NCBI GenBank assembly: GCA_015478725.1
Contig: JADMIG010000003.1
Location: 1-64,000 of the forward strand
Length of the DNA stretch: 64,000 nt
Direction of reading: 5' to 3'
Origin: Chloroflexota bacterium
Lineage (GTDB): Bacteria; Chloroflexota; Limnocylindria; Limnocylindrales; CSP1-4
In this document: positions 45,361-54,393 of the stretch, in pieces
Numbering within the stretch: the first letter of the stretch is position 1
How the letters are laid out: each line of letters starts with the position of its first letter
The notes under the pieces: generated by a model
Told to the model about the DNA's origin: nothing
Databases searched by the model: none
Seen by the model: the letters and a program-made list of their open reading frames with translations, nothing else
Made by a program: the position numbers and the translations under genes

Positions 45361-46629
45361 GTGAGCGTGAGCGTCGCACCGGTGCGACGGGTGGTCGTCA
45401 CCGGCATGGGGGCGGTGAGCGCCCTCGGCAATGACGTCGCCTCCACGTGGGCAGGTATGGTGGCCGGCCGCAGCGGCATCCGGACCATCGAGGCATTCGA
45501 TCCGGCGCGACTCACGTCGCGGATCGCCGGTGAGGTCCGCGATCTCGACGCGAGCCATGTCCTCGACCGCAAGGAGCTCCGCCGGACGGACCGCTACATC
45601 GCCCTCGGCCTGGTCGCGACGCGCGAGGCGATGGATGCGGCGGGCCTGCCGGCGCGTCTCGAGGGCGCACTCGCCGAGGAGACCGGCGTCATCCTCGGCA
45701 CCGGGCTCGGCGGCATCGGGACGGTCATCGACAACGTGACCACGAGCGTGGAGCGCGGCCCGGATCGGATCAGCCCGTTCTTCATCCCGATGGGCATCCC
45801 GAACGTGGGAGCTGGCCAGGTCGCCATCTCGACCGGCGCCAGTGGCCCGAACTTCGCGATCGCGTCGGCCTGCGCGACGGGCGGTCACGCGATCGGCGAG
45901 GCGTGGGAGACGATCCGTCGCGGGGACGCCGCGGTCATGCTCGCCGGCGGAACGGAGGCGGGGATCCACGAGGAGCTCGTCGGTGGCTTCTGCGCCATGC
46001 GTGCGCTCTCGACGCGGAACGACGATCCCGCCGCGGCGTCGCGTCCGTTCGATGCCGGCCGTGACGGCTTCGTCATCGGCGAGGGCGCCGGCATGCTCGT
46101 CCTGGAGTCGCTCGAGCATGCCGATGCGCGCGGCGCCGAACCGCTCGCCGAGCTCGTCGGCTACGGGGCCACCGCGGACGCCTCCCACCTCACGCTCCCC
46201 GCGCCCGGCGGGATCGGAGCGGTCCGGGCCGCCCGGCGGGCACTCGCGAAGGCCGGCCTCGCGGCGAACGAGATCCAGCACCTCAACGCCCACGCGACGT
46301 CCACGGTGGAGGGGGACAGGGCCGAGATCGAGGCGATCCGCACGATCTTCGGCGAGCACGCGGCGCGGGTCGCCGTGACGGCCAACAAGAGCATGATCGG
46401 CCACACCCTCGGGGCGGCCGGGGCGATCGAGGCGATCGCAACGATCATGGCGATCCGGACCTCCCGCGTCCCACCCACGATCAACCTCGTCGACCCGGAT
46501 CCGGCGGCGGCCGGCCTCGACCTCACCCCGAACGTGGGCCGATCGGTCGCGATCGAGGCGGCGTTGAGCAACTCGTTCGGCTTCGGGGGCCAGAACAGCG
46601 CCCTCGTCTTCCGGCGGTGGGCCCGATGA
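45361..46629 (+). CDS. fabF: 3-oxoacyl-ACP synthase II
   Basis: KAS II condensing enzyme (422 aa). RRVVVTGMGAVSALGNDV at the N-terminus; catalytic Cys in ASACATGGHAIGEA near 170, His in NAHATSTVEGD and His in NKSMIGHTLGAAGAIEA; FGFGGQNSALVF at the end. GTG 45361 is about 20 nt after the phosphoesterase stop; the second GTG at 45367 is an alternative. It is coupled to the canonical BCCP gene by ATGA. Confidence 0.96.
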   Translation: MSVSVAPVRRVVVTGMGAVSALGNDVASTWAGMVAGRSGIRTIEAFDPARLTSRIAGEVRDLDASHVLDRKELRRTDRYIALGLVATREAMDAAGLPARLEGALAEETGVILGTGLGGIGTVIDNVTTSVERGPDRISPFFIPMGIPNVGAGQVAISTGASGPNFAIASACATGGHAIGEAWETIRRGDAAVMLAGGTEAGIHEELVGGFCAMRALSTRNDDPAAASRPFDAGRDGFVIGEGAGMLVLESLEHADARGAEPLAELVGYGATADASHLTLPAPGGIGAVRAARRALAKAGLAANEIQHLNAHATSTVEGDRAEIEAIRTIFGEHAARVAVTANKSMIGHTLGAAGAIEAIATIMAIRTSRVPPTINLVDPDPAAAGLDLTPNVGRSVAIEAALSNSFGFGGQNSALVFRRWAR

Positions 46630-47234
46630 CGGACGAGCGATCGCACGACGACCCGACGAGCGACCCGACGAGCGACCCGACGGGGGAGGCGGCGGGGGAG
46701 CCGACGCCCGGCGACGCCTCGTCCGCGCCCGAGATCTCCCCGCTCGCGCCCGGCGACGCGTCGCTCCTCGCCCTCATCGACCGGCTCGCCGGCCTCCTCG
46801 AGCGGAGCGACCTGGACGAGCTGGAGGTCCAGGCGGGCGGGACGGGCCTCGTCCTCCGCAAGCCTTCGGCGCTCGCCGTCGCCGCGGTCGTCGCGCCCGG
46901 TGGGCACGAGACCCCGACTGCCGCTGGTTCGACGCCCGCGACCACGGCCGGATCCGCGAGTCGCGACGGTCTCGCGGCCACTGCCGGATCCGGGCCACCG
47001 TCCGTCAAGGCGCCGCTCACCGGCATCTTCTACAACGCCCCGGCGCCCGGCTCCGCGCCGTTCGTGAACGTCGGCAGCGAGGTCGCCGTGGGCACCGTCA
47101 TCGGCCTCATCGAGGCGATGAAGCTCTTCAACGAGATCAAGAGCGATCTCGCCGGTCGAGTCGTCCGGGTGGTCGCGGAGAATGGCGCGCTCGTCAAGGC
47201 GAAGCACCCGCTCATCGAGGTCGAGCCGCTGTGA
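46626..47234 (+). CDS. accB: Biotin carboxyl carrier protein of acetyl-CoA carboxylase
   Basis: Canonical BCCP (202 aa): helical segment near 45-80, Gly/Thr/Pro linker, biotinyl domain from ~127 (VKAPLTGIFYNAPAPGSAPF) with the biotin site IGLIEAMKLFNEIKSD, Lys166. The thumb-like insertion is present. The N-terminus includes a short DPTSDPTSDPT repeat coded by a 12-bp tandem repeat. It is displaced from the acc operon, lying between fabF and fabH, while a lysine-less homologue occupies the usual place. It is the evident substrate of the BirA ligase at 37894. Confidence 0.95.
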   Translation: MTDERSHDDPTSDPTSDPTGEAAGEPTPGDASSAPEISPLAPGDASLLALIDRLAGLLERSDLDELEVQAGGTGLVLRKPSALAVAAVVAPGGHETPTAAGSTPATTAGSASRDGLAATAGSGPPSVKAPLTGIFYNAPAPGSAPFVNVGSEVAVGTVIGLIEAMKLFNEIKSDLAGRVVRVVAENGALVKAKHPLIEVEPL

Positions 47235-48445
47235 CCATCAAGGCCCACGTCACCGGCTGGGGCCGTTATGCCCCGTCGCAGGTCCTCACGAATGCCGACC
47301 TCGAGCGGATGGTCGAGACATCGGACGAGTGGATCCGCTCGCGGACGGGCATCCGCGAGCGGCGGGTCGCGGCGGCCAACGAGACCACCGCCTCGATGGG
47401 GGCCGTGGCGGGTCGCCGGGCGATCGAGGTCGCCGGCCTCGCGCCGAATGACATCGACCTCATCCTCCTCGCCACCCTCACCCCGGACTACTGGATGCCG
47501 TCCACCGCCGCGCTCGTCAAGGAGGCGATCGGCAACACGCGGGCTGCGGCCATGGACGTCTCGGCGGCGTGCAGCGGCTTCGTCTACGCGTACGCGAGCG
47601 CCCACGCCCACATCCTGAGCGGGATGGCGAAGCACGTCCTCGTCATCGGCTCGGAGACGCTCACCCGGTTCCTCGATTACACGGACCGCAACACGTGCAT
47701 CCTCTTCGGCGACGGGGCCGGGGCGATCGTCCTCTCGGCGTCGGAGGAGCCGGGCGGCGGGCTCGGCATCGAGCTGACGACGGAGCCCTCCGGGGCGTAC
47801 ATGATCTGGCTGCCGGCGGGCGGGGCGAAGGCACCGCCGTCGACGGGAACGGTCGCCCGGCGCGAGCACTACATGCGGATGGAGGGCAAGGAGACGTACC
47901 GCTTCGCCACCCGGACGCTCGCCTCCACGGCCCTCGCCGCGATCGAGCGGGCCGGGCTCAAGCCGGAGGAGATCGACCTCATCATCCCGCACCAGGCGAA
48001 CATCCGGATCATCGAGGCGGTGGCCAGGGGTCTCGGCCTGCCGATGGAGCGGATGTTCGTCAACGTGGAGCGCTACGGGAACACGTCCGCGGCGTCCATC
48101 CCGATCGCCCTCGCCGAGGCCGTCGACGCCGGGCGGGTGAAGATCGGCGACCGGATCGTCATCGTCGCCTTCGGGGCCGGCTTCACGAGCGGCGCGGTGG
48201 CGATCGAATGGACCGCCGATCCGGCGCGGGGCGTCGGCGTCGATGAGCGGATCCGGCCGGAGGACATCGCCGTCCGGCTGCCGGTCGACTGGGACGCGGT
48301 GGACCCGATCCCGGCGGCGCTCGCCTCGATCATGGCGACGCCGGTCGCCGGCCGCCAGATCGACCTCTCGGACGTCGTGCCGGGCGAACCCCCGGTGGTC
48401 GAGGCGGCCGATCCCGCGGCCGCGGAGACGGCCCGGACCGGCTGA
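47231..48445 (+). CDS. fabH: 3-oxoacyl-ACP synthase III
   Basis: KAS III initiating fatty-acid synthesis from acyl-CoA and malonyl-ACP. Catalytic Cys near 113 (VSAACSGFVYAYAS), His near 251 (IIPHQANIRIIEAV), Asn near 281 (YGNTSAASIPIAL). TSDEWIRSRTGIRERR is the N-terminal family signature. At 404 aa it exceeds the usual ~325: the last ~75 residues (RIRPEDIAVRLPVDWD onward) form an extra tail with no recognised domain. GTG 47231 overlaps accB as GTGA. Confidence 0.95.
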   Translation: MTIKAHVTGWGRYAPSQVLTNADLERMVETSDEWIRSRTGIRERRVAAANETTASMGAVAGRRAIEVAGLAPNDIDLILLATLTPDYWMPSTAALVKEAIGNTRAAAMDVSAACSGFVYAYASAHAHILSGMAKHVLVIGSETLTRFLDYTDRNTCILFGDGAGAIVLSASEEPGGGLGIELTTEPSGAYMIWLPAGGAKAPPSTGTVARREHYMRMEGKETYRFATRTLASTALAAIERAGLKPEEIDLIIPHQANIRIIEAVARGLGLPMERMFVNVERYGNTSAASIPIALAEAVDAGRVKIGDRIVIVAFGAGFTSGAVAIEWTADPARGVGVDERIRPEDIAVRLPVDWDAVDPIPAALASIMATPVAGRQIDLSDVVPGEPPVVEAADPAAAETARTG

Positions 48446-48542
48446 TCGCAGCGCGCGGCGGTCGTCCGCGCCTTACGCAGCGCTTACGGACGCCGTCCGG
48501 TCGGCCGTTGTCGCCCGGTCGGCAGGTCCGCATGCTCCGGCC

Positions 48543-49763
48543 GTGGTGACCGATCGCGCACTCATCGCGCATCTCCTCCGGCGGGTCTCGTTCGGTCCGC
48601 TCCCGGGCCAGGTGGACGCGCTCGCGCCAGGCGGCATCGCGGCGGCGATCGAGACAGTCCTCTCCGCCTCGCCGCTGCCGATCGGCCCGGCCCCGGACCT
48701 GTCCCCGCTCCCGAACCGCGCACCGATCGGATGGTGGCTCGCCCGGATGGGCGACCCGAACGCCGGCCTGACCGAGAAGCTCACCTGGTTCTGGCACGGC
48801 CACCTGACCTCCAGCCAGGCCAAGGTCCGCGACTGGGGCGCGATGTGGCGACAGCACCAGCTCCTCGCGACCGACGCGCTCGGCGACTTTCGGACCATGG
48901 TCCAGAGCGTCACCACGGACCCGGCGATGCTGCGCTACCTGGACGGGAGCGGCTCCGAGGCGGCGGCCCCGAACGAGAACTACGGACGCGAGCTCATGGA
49001 GCTCTTCACGCTCGGCCGCGGCAACTACACCCAGACTGACGTTCACGCGGCGGCCATGGCTCTCTCCGGCTGGCGGCTGGACCCGCGGGCACCCGGCGGG
49101 TCGCGGTTCGTGGCGTCCCGCGGTCTGTCCGCGCCGGTCACCCTCCTCGGTCGCGCGGTGCAGACCGCCGCGGACGTGGTCAACACCGTCTGCGATCAGC
49201 CGGCCTGCCCGCCGTTCATCGCCGGCGAGCTCTTCGCCTACCTCATGGGCACGGATCCCACGCCGCCGCAGCGCCAGCAGTACGGCGACCTGTTCCAGGC
49301 CGTCGGTCTCCAGATCCGGCCGCTCGTGGAGGGGATCCTCAAGGATCCGGCCTTCCTCCTCGCCCGCCAGACGCGACCGCGGTATCCGGTCGAATGGCTG
49401 ACCGCCGCCATGGGCGCCCTCGGGCTCCAGCAGCCGTCGCTCGCCGCCCAGCTGTGCGTCCGCATGGGTCAGGTCCCGTTCTTTCCGCCGAACGTCGCCG
49501 GCTGGCCCGTGGGTCTGCGCTGGCTCGCGCCGAGCTTCGCGCTCGTGCGGGCCGCGCTCGGTGCGCGCGCCAGCGGCATCGCGGAGGTGGCCGGCGCGGC
49601 GGATCCTGTCGCGGCGACCCTCCACCGGTGCTCCATCGAGGAGGTCACGCCGGCCACGCAGCAGGCCCTCGAGACGAGCGCGACCGCCCTGTCCGACCCG
49701 CACGAGCGGGCGGCCATCCTGCTCGGCCTGGCCGTGGGCTCGCCCGAATTCGCGCTCGCCTGA
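48543..49763 (+). CDS. DUF1800 family protein
   Basis: 406-aa protein of the DUF1800 family, usually encoded beside DUF1501 proteins, as here. LIAHLLRRVSFGPLPGQV at the N-terminus, EKLTWFWHGHLTSSQAKV and ENYGRELMELFTLGRGNYT are the family blocks. No signal peptide is clear. GTG 48543 (or the adjacent 48546) is chosen because the first family block starts within six residues; the open frame upstream is a shadow of fabH. The function of this pair is unknown; export of surface or storage material has been suggested for relatives. Confidence 0.88.
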   Translation: MVTDRALIAHLLRRVSFGPLPGQVDALAPGGIAAAIETVLSASPLPIGPAPDLSPLPNRAPIGWWLARMGDPNAGLTEKLTWFWHGHLTSSQAKVRDWGAMWRQHQLLATDALGDFRTMVQSVTTDPAMLRYLDGSGSEAAAPNENYGRELMELFTLGRGNYTQTDVHAAAMALSGWRLDPRAPGGSRFVASRGLSAPVTLLGRAVQTAADVVNTVCDQPACPPFIAGELFAYLMGTDPTPPQRQQYGDLFQAVGLQIRPLVEGILKDPAFLLARQTRPRYPVEWLTAAMGALGLQQPSLAAQLCVRMGQVPFFPPNVAGWPVGLRWLAPSFALVRAALGARASGIAEVAGAADPVAATLHRCSIEEVTPATQQALETSATALSDPHERAAILLGLAVGSPEFALA

Positions 49764-49789
49764 CGGATCGGACACGACGGAGGCAACCG

Positions 49790-51109
49790 ATGCGCACCCC
49801 GAGAATGAAGCTCCTGAGTCGTCGCCAGTTCCTCGGCTACGGCCTCCTCGCGGGCGCCGCGACGGTGGGTGCGGGCGGGCTCGTGGAGGCGCTCGGACGG
49901 AACGGCGCCGCGGTCGCCGGTGGACCGGCTCCGTCCGGGCTGGCTCCGTCCCAAGCGGCCCTCCATCCGAGCTTCGGCACGGCTCCGGCCATCCGGGCCG
50001 CGGACGTCTCGGTCCGCCGTCTCGTCGTCATCGACATGGCCGGCGGCAACGACGGGGTCTCGATGGTCCCGCCCATCGGCAACCCGCTCTACGCGAAGCT
50101 GCGCCCGCGGACCTCCCTGGATCCGGCAACGGTCCTGCCGCTGACGGCGCAGGTGGCGCTCCATCCGTCGCTCACCAGGCTCCACGGCCGGGGCCTCGCC
50201 ATCGTCCAGGGGGTGGGGGTTCCCACGCCGGACCTGTCCCATTTCGAGATGCTCCGGCGCTGGTACGCCGGCGACATGGACAGCACGACGGACACCCTGA
50301 CCGGCTTCCTCGGGCGCCTCTGCGACGCCATCGGCGACGCCTCGGCCACGGCGGTCGGCGTCTCCCTCGGCTACGGTCCCACGCCGGCCCTCGTCTCTGC
50401 GAAGGTCTCGACAGTGTCCATGGACCCGTACGGCACGGGCGGCTTCCCGGCGCCGCACCAGCTCGCCGCTGCGGACGTCTGGACGACCGCCTGGAAGTCG
50501 ATGGCCGAGTACGGCCCGTCCGATCCGGTGCCCTTCTGTTCGGCCCGCAAGGGCGCCGCCTATGCGGTCCGGTTCAGCGACGTGGCGAAGGGCTTCCCGG
50601 CGGCCGATCCCGGTTTCCCGACGACCGAGCTCGGCGCGCAGCTCTCGCTGGCGGCCCGGATCCTCGCCCAGGACAACGGCGTCCGGGTGCTCCACGTGCC
50701 GTTCCTCGGCGATTTCGACACGCACCAGGATCACCTCGCCCGGCACGCGGCGCTCATGACCCAGCTGGACGACGGGCTGGACGCGTTCCTCTCGGATCTC
50801 CAGCGGCGCGGCATCGCGGACCGGGTGCTCGTCGCGACAACCTCCGAGTTCGGACGACGGATGCCGGACAACGCGTCGGACGGTCTCGATCACGGCGCGG
50901 CCTCGTTCGCCCTCTTCAGCGGCCCGGTGACGCCCGGGCTCTACGGCGCGTATCCCCGGCTCGACGCGCTCGATCGGAACAACGACCTGGTGGCCCAGGT
51001 CACGATGGCCCAGTACTACGCGACGATCGCCGAAGGCTGGTTCGGCGTTCCGGCATCGGAGGTGGTCGCGGGCTCGGCCACGCCGCTCACGGGGATCGTG
51101 GCGAGCTGA
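49790..51109 (+). CDS. DUF1501 family protein with Tat signal
   Basis: 439-aa exported protein. The N-terminus carries a twin-arginine motif (LLSRRQFLGYGLLAG) and hydrophobic run, then the DUF1501 (alkaline-phosphatase-like) domain: VVIDMAGGNDGVSMVPP, HFEMLRRWYAGD, FLGDFDTHQDHLARH, TTSEFGRRMPDNASDGLDHG. Relatives are folded before export and partner with DUF1800 proteins. ATG 49790 has GGAGG about 8 nt upstream. 26 nt separate it from DUF1800, so the two are one transcription unit. Confidence 0.9.
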   Translation: MRTPRMKLLSRRQFLGYGLLAGAATVGAGGLVEALGRNGAAVAGGPAPSGLAPSQAALHPSFGTAPAIRAADVSVRRLVVIDMAGGNDGVSMVPPIGNPLYAKLRPRTSLDPATVLPLTAQVALHPSLTRLHGRGLAIVQGVGVPTPDLSHFEMLRRWYAGDMDSTTDTLTGFLGRLCDAIGDASATAVGVSLGYGPTPALVSAKVSTVSMDPYGTGGFPAPHQLAAADVWTTAWKSMAEYGPSDPVPFCSARKGAAYAVRFSDVAKGFPAADPGFPTTELGAQLSLAARILAQDNGVRVLHVPFLGDFDTHQDHLARHAALMTQLDDGLDAFLSDLQRRGIADRVLVATTSEFGRRMPDNASDGLDHGAASFALFSGPVTPGLYGAYPRLDALDRNNDLVAQVTMAQYYATIAEGWFGVPASEVVAGSATPLTGIVAS

Positions 51110-51171
51110 CCGGCGAGGCCGGGCGGTAAGGTACGCGTGACCTGCCGAGTCCACGCCCGAGGAGCCCTGCC

Positions 51172-51921
51172 GTGATCGATCTGTCCGGGAAGCACGCCGT
51201 CGTCACCGGCGGATCGCGCGGTATCGGCCGGGCGATCGTCCTTCGCCTCGCGACCCAGGGCGCGGACGTCGCCTTCAGCTATCGCGGCAACCAGGCTGCC
51301 GCCCAGGAGACTGCCGCGGCGGTGGAGTCGATGGGCCGTCGTGCGCTCGCGATCCAGGGCGATGTCTCGGACCCGGTGGCCGCGGAATCGGTGGTCGCGG
51401 CGGCACTCGCAGCGTTCGGGACCATCGACATCCTCGTCAACAACGCCGGGATCACTCGTGACGACCTCATCATGCGGATGAGCGTGGAGGCCTGGCGCGA
51501 GGTCCTCGAGACGAATCTCTTCGGCGCGTTCTACACGACGAAGGCGGTGACCCGACCGATGCTCAGGGCGCGGCGGGGCCGGATCGTCAACATCACGAGC
51601 GTGTCCGGGCAGGCGGGCCAGACCGGCCAGGCGAACTACTCGGCGGCGAAGGCCGGGCTCATCGGCCTGACGAAGGCCACGGCCCGAGAGCTCGCATCGC
51701 GCGGGATCACCGCGAACGCCGTCGCGCCCGGGTTCGTGCTCACCGAGCTGACCTCCGGGCTGCCAGAGGCGCTCACCGCGGAGATCACCGCGCGGACTCC
51801 CCTCGGCCGCTTCGGCACGACCGATGAGATCGCCGCGGCCGTCGCCTTCCTCGCCTCGGACGAGGCCGCGTTCATCACCGGCCAGGTCCTCGCCGTGGAC
51901 GGCGGCCTCGTCATGATGTGA
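51172..51921 (+). CDS. fabG: 3-oxoacyl-ACP reductase
   Basis: SDR-family NADPH reductase of the fatty-acid elongation cycle (249 aa). NADP motif VVTGGSRGIGRAIVLRL, LVNNAGITRDDLIMRM, the catalytic Ser/Tyr/Lys in NITSVSGQAGQTGQANYSAAKAG, and the C-terminal FLASDEAAFITGQVLAVDGG. NNAGITRDxLxMRM is diagnostic for FabG over other SDRs. GTG 51172 has GAGGAG about 8 nt upstream. It lies at the end of the fab block after the DUF1800/1501 pair. Confidence 0.93.
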   Translation: MIDLSGKHAVVTGGSRGIGRAIVLRLATQGADVAFSYRGNQAAAQETAAAVESMGRRALAIQGDVSDPVAAESVVAAALAAFGTIDILVNNAGITRDDLIMRMSVEAWREVLETNLFGAFYTTKAVTRPMLRARRGRIVNITSVSGQAGQTGQANYSAAKAGLIGLTKATARELASRGITANAVAPGFVLTELTSGLPEALTAEITARTPLGRFGTTDEIAAAVAFLASDEAAFITGQVLAVDGGLVMM

Positions 51922-52288
51922 TGTGGGCGGGGCATTCGGCGGTCCCGCCGACTCCGCCCGCCGCCGGCCCCGCCGACTCCGCCCCGCCGGCTCCGGCCCC
52001 GCCTCCGACGAGCTCCAACATCGCCCATTTCCCATCTCGCGGGCGTTATCCGGGTCCGCGTCGTCTCGGGCCGGCCTGACGATGGCCGGTAGTCGGCTAA
52101 CGACCGTTGAGCGGGCGTTAGCTCGAAAGCGACGCCGAATCGGCCATGGATCGATCGGGGATCGACCGTTGCGGGGCGACGGCGACCGCTTCGTCCGCCC
52201 GACACTCGGATACGTCCCACTGCCCGGGAGTTCGCCCACATTCGGGGCCGCCGCCCGCCGCGCGACGGCCAGGTGGCCCCGTCTCGGG
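51922..52288. other. Intergenic region with an inverted repeat after fabG
   Basis: 367 nt between fabG and the convergent XRE gene. 51945-52010 is a CCGCCGACTCCGCCC-type repeat. A perfect 7-bp inverted repeat GCTAACG/CGTTAGC (52096-52102, 52116-52122) could form a weak hairpin with a 13-nt loop; there is no T-tract. No gene is supported. Confidence 0.5.
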
Positions 52289-53266
52289 TCACGATGTCGC
52301 CCCGCCGCCGCCCGACCCCGATCCGCCCAACCCCGCGCCGCCCAACCCCTCGCCGCGGGCCGAGCTGCGCCCTCGTCGAGGCCGGACCCGGCGGACGGCG
52401 GCGAGCGGTCGCGATCCCGACGACGCCGCCCGCGCGCCTTGCGAGCCGGATCGGGCTGCGGGGACGGGGTCGGTCTGCGTCGGGGCGCCCGGATCCGGAC
52501 CGATGAATGACATGCACGCGATCGGGGCACGGGGATCGGCGAGCCAGCCGTCGATGGCGCGGCCGTCGGTCGGGAACGCGTTCCGGAGGAGGGCCCGGTG
52601 CCGGGTGACCTGGCGCCGGTTCATGGAGGATTCGGCGACGACCACCCACCGGCTCACCACTGCCCCGCCGCCAGCCGCCCGGCTCACCGCTGCCCCGCTG
52701 CCACCTGCCCCGCTGCCACCCGCCCCGCGGACCAGCGGACCGCCACCCGCTACCCACCCTCGCTCCGCCGCGACGGTCCTCGCGAGCCGCACGTACCGAT
52801 CCACCTGCGCGACCAGGCCGGCGGGATCCGGGATCTCCGTCTTGAGCTCGACCACGAGCAGCGAACCGGACGCCGCGTGGAACGCGAGGAGGTCGATGGA
52901 CCCACGCTCGCCGTAGATCGAAAACGTCACCTCCGCCTCCGTGGTCCAGCCGGACAGCCGAGCGAGTCGCGCGGCAACCACCTCGTGCATCGCCGTGTGA
53001 CCGGCATTGACGACCCGGTCCAGGTCGCCGCCGCGCCACCACGGCGCGAACTCGAGGCGGATGTCCAGGGCGGCGCCGAGGGCGCGGATCGCAGGCACCG
53101 ACACTTCGTCGAGGCGCCCGAGCTCGGCGCGCGAGACGGTGGACGTGGACTGGCCGGCCGCCGCCGCGAGATCCCGCTGCCGCCAGCCGCGTTGGACTCG
53201 GACCGCCCGAATGAGGGCGCCCACCCGCCGATCGTCCACGAGCGCATCCTGGGCGCCCGCGCTCAC
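52289..53266 (-). CDS. XRE-family HTH protein with nuclease-like domain
   Basis: 325-aa protein. Residues ~16-70 are a Cro/C1-type helix-turn-helix (LIRAVRVQRGWRQRDLAAAA). Residues ~85-160 resemble a PD-(D/E)xK nuclease core: Glu111/Glu113, Asp125 (RGSIDLLAFH), and Glu140-Leu-Lys142 (LLVVELKTEIPD). A Gly/Ala-rich linker and a second conserved piece (SSMNRRQVTRHRALLRNAFP) follow, then a low-complexity C-terminus. Catalytic activity is inferred from the motif only. GTG 53266 has TAGAGT 5 nt upstream (53272-53277, minus), a leaderless arrangement. Confidence 0.75.
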   Translation of the reverse strand: MSAGAQDALVDDRRVGALIRAVRVQRGWRQRDLAAAAGQSTSTVSRAELGRLDEVSVPAIRALGAALDIRLEFAPWWRGGDLDRVVNAGHTAMHEVVAARLARLSGWTTEAEVTFSIYGERGSIDLLAFHAASGSLLVVELKTEIPDPAGLVAQVDRYVRLARTVAAERGWVAGGGPLVRGAGGSGAGGSGAAVSRAAGGGAVVSRWVVVAESSMNRRQVTRHRALLRNAFPTDGRAIDGWLADPRAPIACMSFIGPDPGAPTQTDPVPAARSGSQGARAASSGSRPLAAVRRVRPRRGRSSARGEGLGGAGLGGSGSGGGGATS

Positions 53267-53271
53267 CGCCG

Positions 53272-53277
53272 ACTCTA
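53272..53277 (-). promoter_or_regulatory. -10 box of the XRE gene
   Basis: TAGAGT on the minus strand, 5 nt before the GTG start. Confidence 0.45.
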
Positions 53278-53409
53278 CAGCCGCCCATCGCGCGACTCAC
53301 CGCCGACTCGCCCGGCGACCGGGCTACACCCCTTGGCAGCGTGCGTGGGACCATCGGGCGAGGTGGCCATCCGCCGTCGCGTGTGGCAGACTGCGGTCGG
53401 GGCCCGTTC

Positions 53410-53512
53410 GGCGTGCCGGCGAGAACCGGCGTACCAGTGAGAACCAGCGTGCCGGCGCCAACCAGGCGTACCGGCGCCAACCGGCGTCGACGCGTCGACG
53501 CGTCGAGGCGAC
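53410..53512. repeat. 18-bp degenerate tandem repeat upstream of the ECF gene
   Basis: Four imperfect units of GGCGTGCCGGCGAGAACC type (53410-53482), followed by the self-complementary run GTCGACGCGTCGACGCGTCG. It lies 50 nt upstream of the sigma factor gene in an otherwise empty 296-nt gap (53267-53562). Confidence 0.75.
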
Positions 53513-53562
53513 CACGTGAACCGGGGAGGTGTCGCCGCACCGGCGGCCCGCGCGGAGGGATC

Positions 53563-54294
53563 GTGAACGAACCAGGCAGGGACGAGCGAGAGCTCGTCCG
53601 GCGGTGCAGGGAGGGCTCCGAGTCGGCATATGCCGAGCTCGTGCGCCGACACCGGCCGCGCCTGTACGTCCTGGCCCATCGGCTCGTCGGTGACCGCGAG
53701 ACTGCCGAGGATGTAGTCCAGGAGACGTTCCTCGCCGCCTTCCGGTCGATCGAGAAGGTGGATCCGCGCCCGTCGCTCGATCCGTGGCTCAACACGATCG
53801 TCCTCCGCATCGCCGGTCGTGCCGCCTCGCGCCAGCGCGCGCGCCCGAAGTCCTCCATCGACGAACTCTCACTGCACGAGTCCCTCCACGAGACCGGCCT
53901 CGGGGCATCGATGAGCTCCAACGGCGCAGGTCTCGCCCCCGGGATCGCCGGCTCGATCGCGGGCTTGATCGCCTTTGGCGACCCCCAGGAAGCCGCCGAA
54001 GCCGCCGAGCTGCGCGGCGATCTCGCGGCCGCCGTGGACCGCCTGCCGTACAAGTACCGCGCCGCCGTGGTCCTCCGCCACGTCATGGACCTCGACTACG
54101 CGGAGGCCGCCCGCGAGCTGGACATCCCGCTCAATACGTACAAGAGCCACCTCCTCCGCGGGACGCGCCTGCTCCGCGAGGATCTCGCGGATCGACTCGG
54201 GCCGACCGACGAGGCCCTCCCGCTCGCGAGGTCCGCCAAGACGGGTCCCGCCAAAGTGGGGGCCGGCCTCGCCGGGAGCGCCGACCGCCGCTGA
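53563..54294 (+). CDS. ECF-type sigma factor
   Basis: 243-aa sigma factor: region 2 (CREGSESAYAELVRRHRPRL, then DRETAEDVVQETFLAAFRS) and region 4 (DYAEAARELDIPLNTYKSHL). The linker between them is longer than usual (~60 residues, SIDELSLHESLHETGLG through GLIAFGDPQEA). GTG 53563 has GGAGGG at 53554-53559. ECF genes are normally followed directly by their anti-sigma gene; here the nearest zinc-finger anti-sigma gene is 4.2 kb away (58452), beyond a toxin-antitoxin-type island. Confidence 0.92.
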   Translation: MNEPGRDERELVRRCREGSESAYAELVRRHRPRLYVLAHRLVGDRETAEDVVQETFLAAFRSIEKVDPRPSLDPWLNTIVLRIAGRAASRQRARPKSSIDELSLHESLHETGLGASMSSNGAGLAPGIAGSIAGLIAFGDPQEAAEAAELRGDLAAAVDRLPYKYRAAVVLRHVMDLDYAEAARELDIPLNTYKSHLLRGTRLLREDLADRLGPTDEALPLARSAKTGPAKVGAGLAGSADRR

Positions 54295-54369
54295 GGGGAA
54301 TCCGTCGGCGGTGCCCACGCATCGACGGCCCACGCATCCACAGCCCACGCACCGACCGGCTGGACCGTC

Positions 54370-54393
54370 TGATAATGATGTTATCATGACCAT
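54370..54393 (+). promoter_or_regulatory. Promoter and palindromic operator of the AbiEii module
   Basis: TGATAA (54370-54375) and TTATCA (54381-54386) form a perfect inverted repeat around TGATG. The right arm overlaps the -10 box TATCAT (54382-54387), which is 6 nt before the ATG at 54394. A repressor bound here would block transcription; autorepression by the HTH protein is the likely arrangement. Confidence 0.65.
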
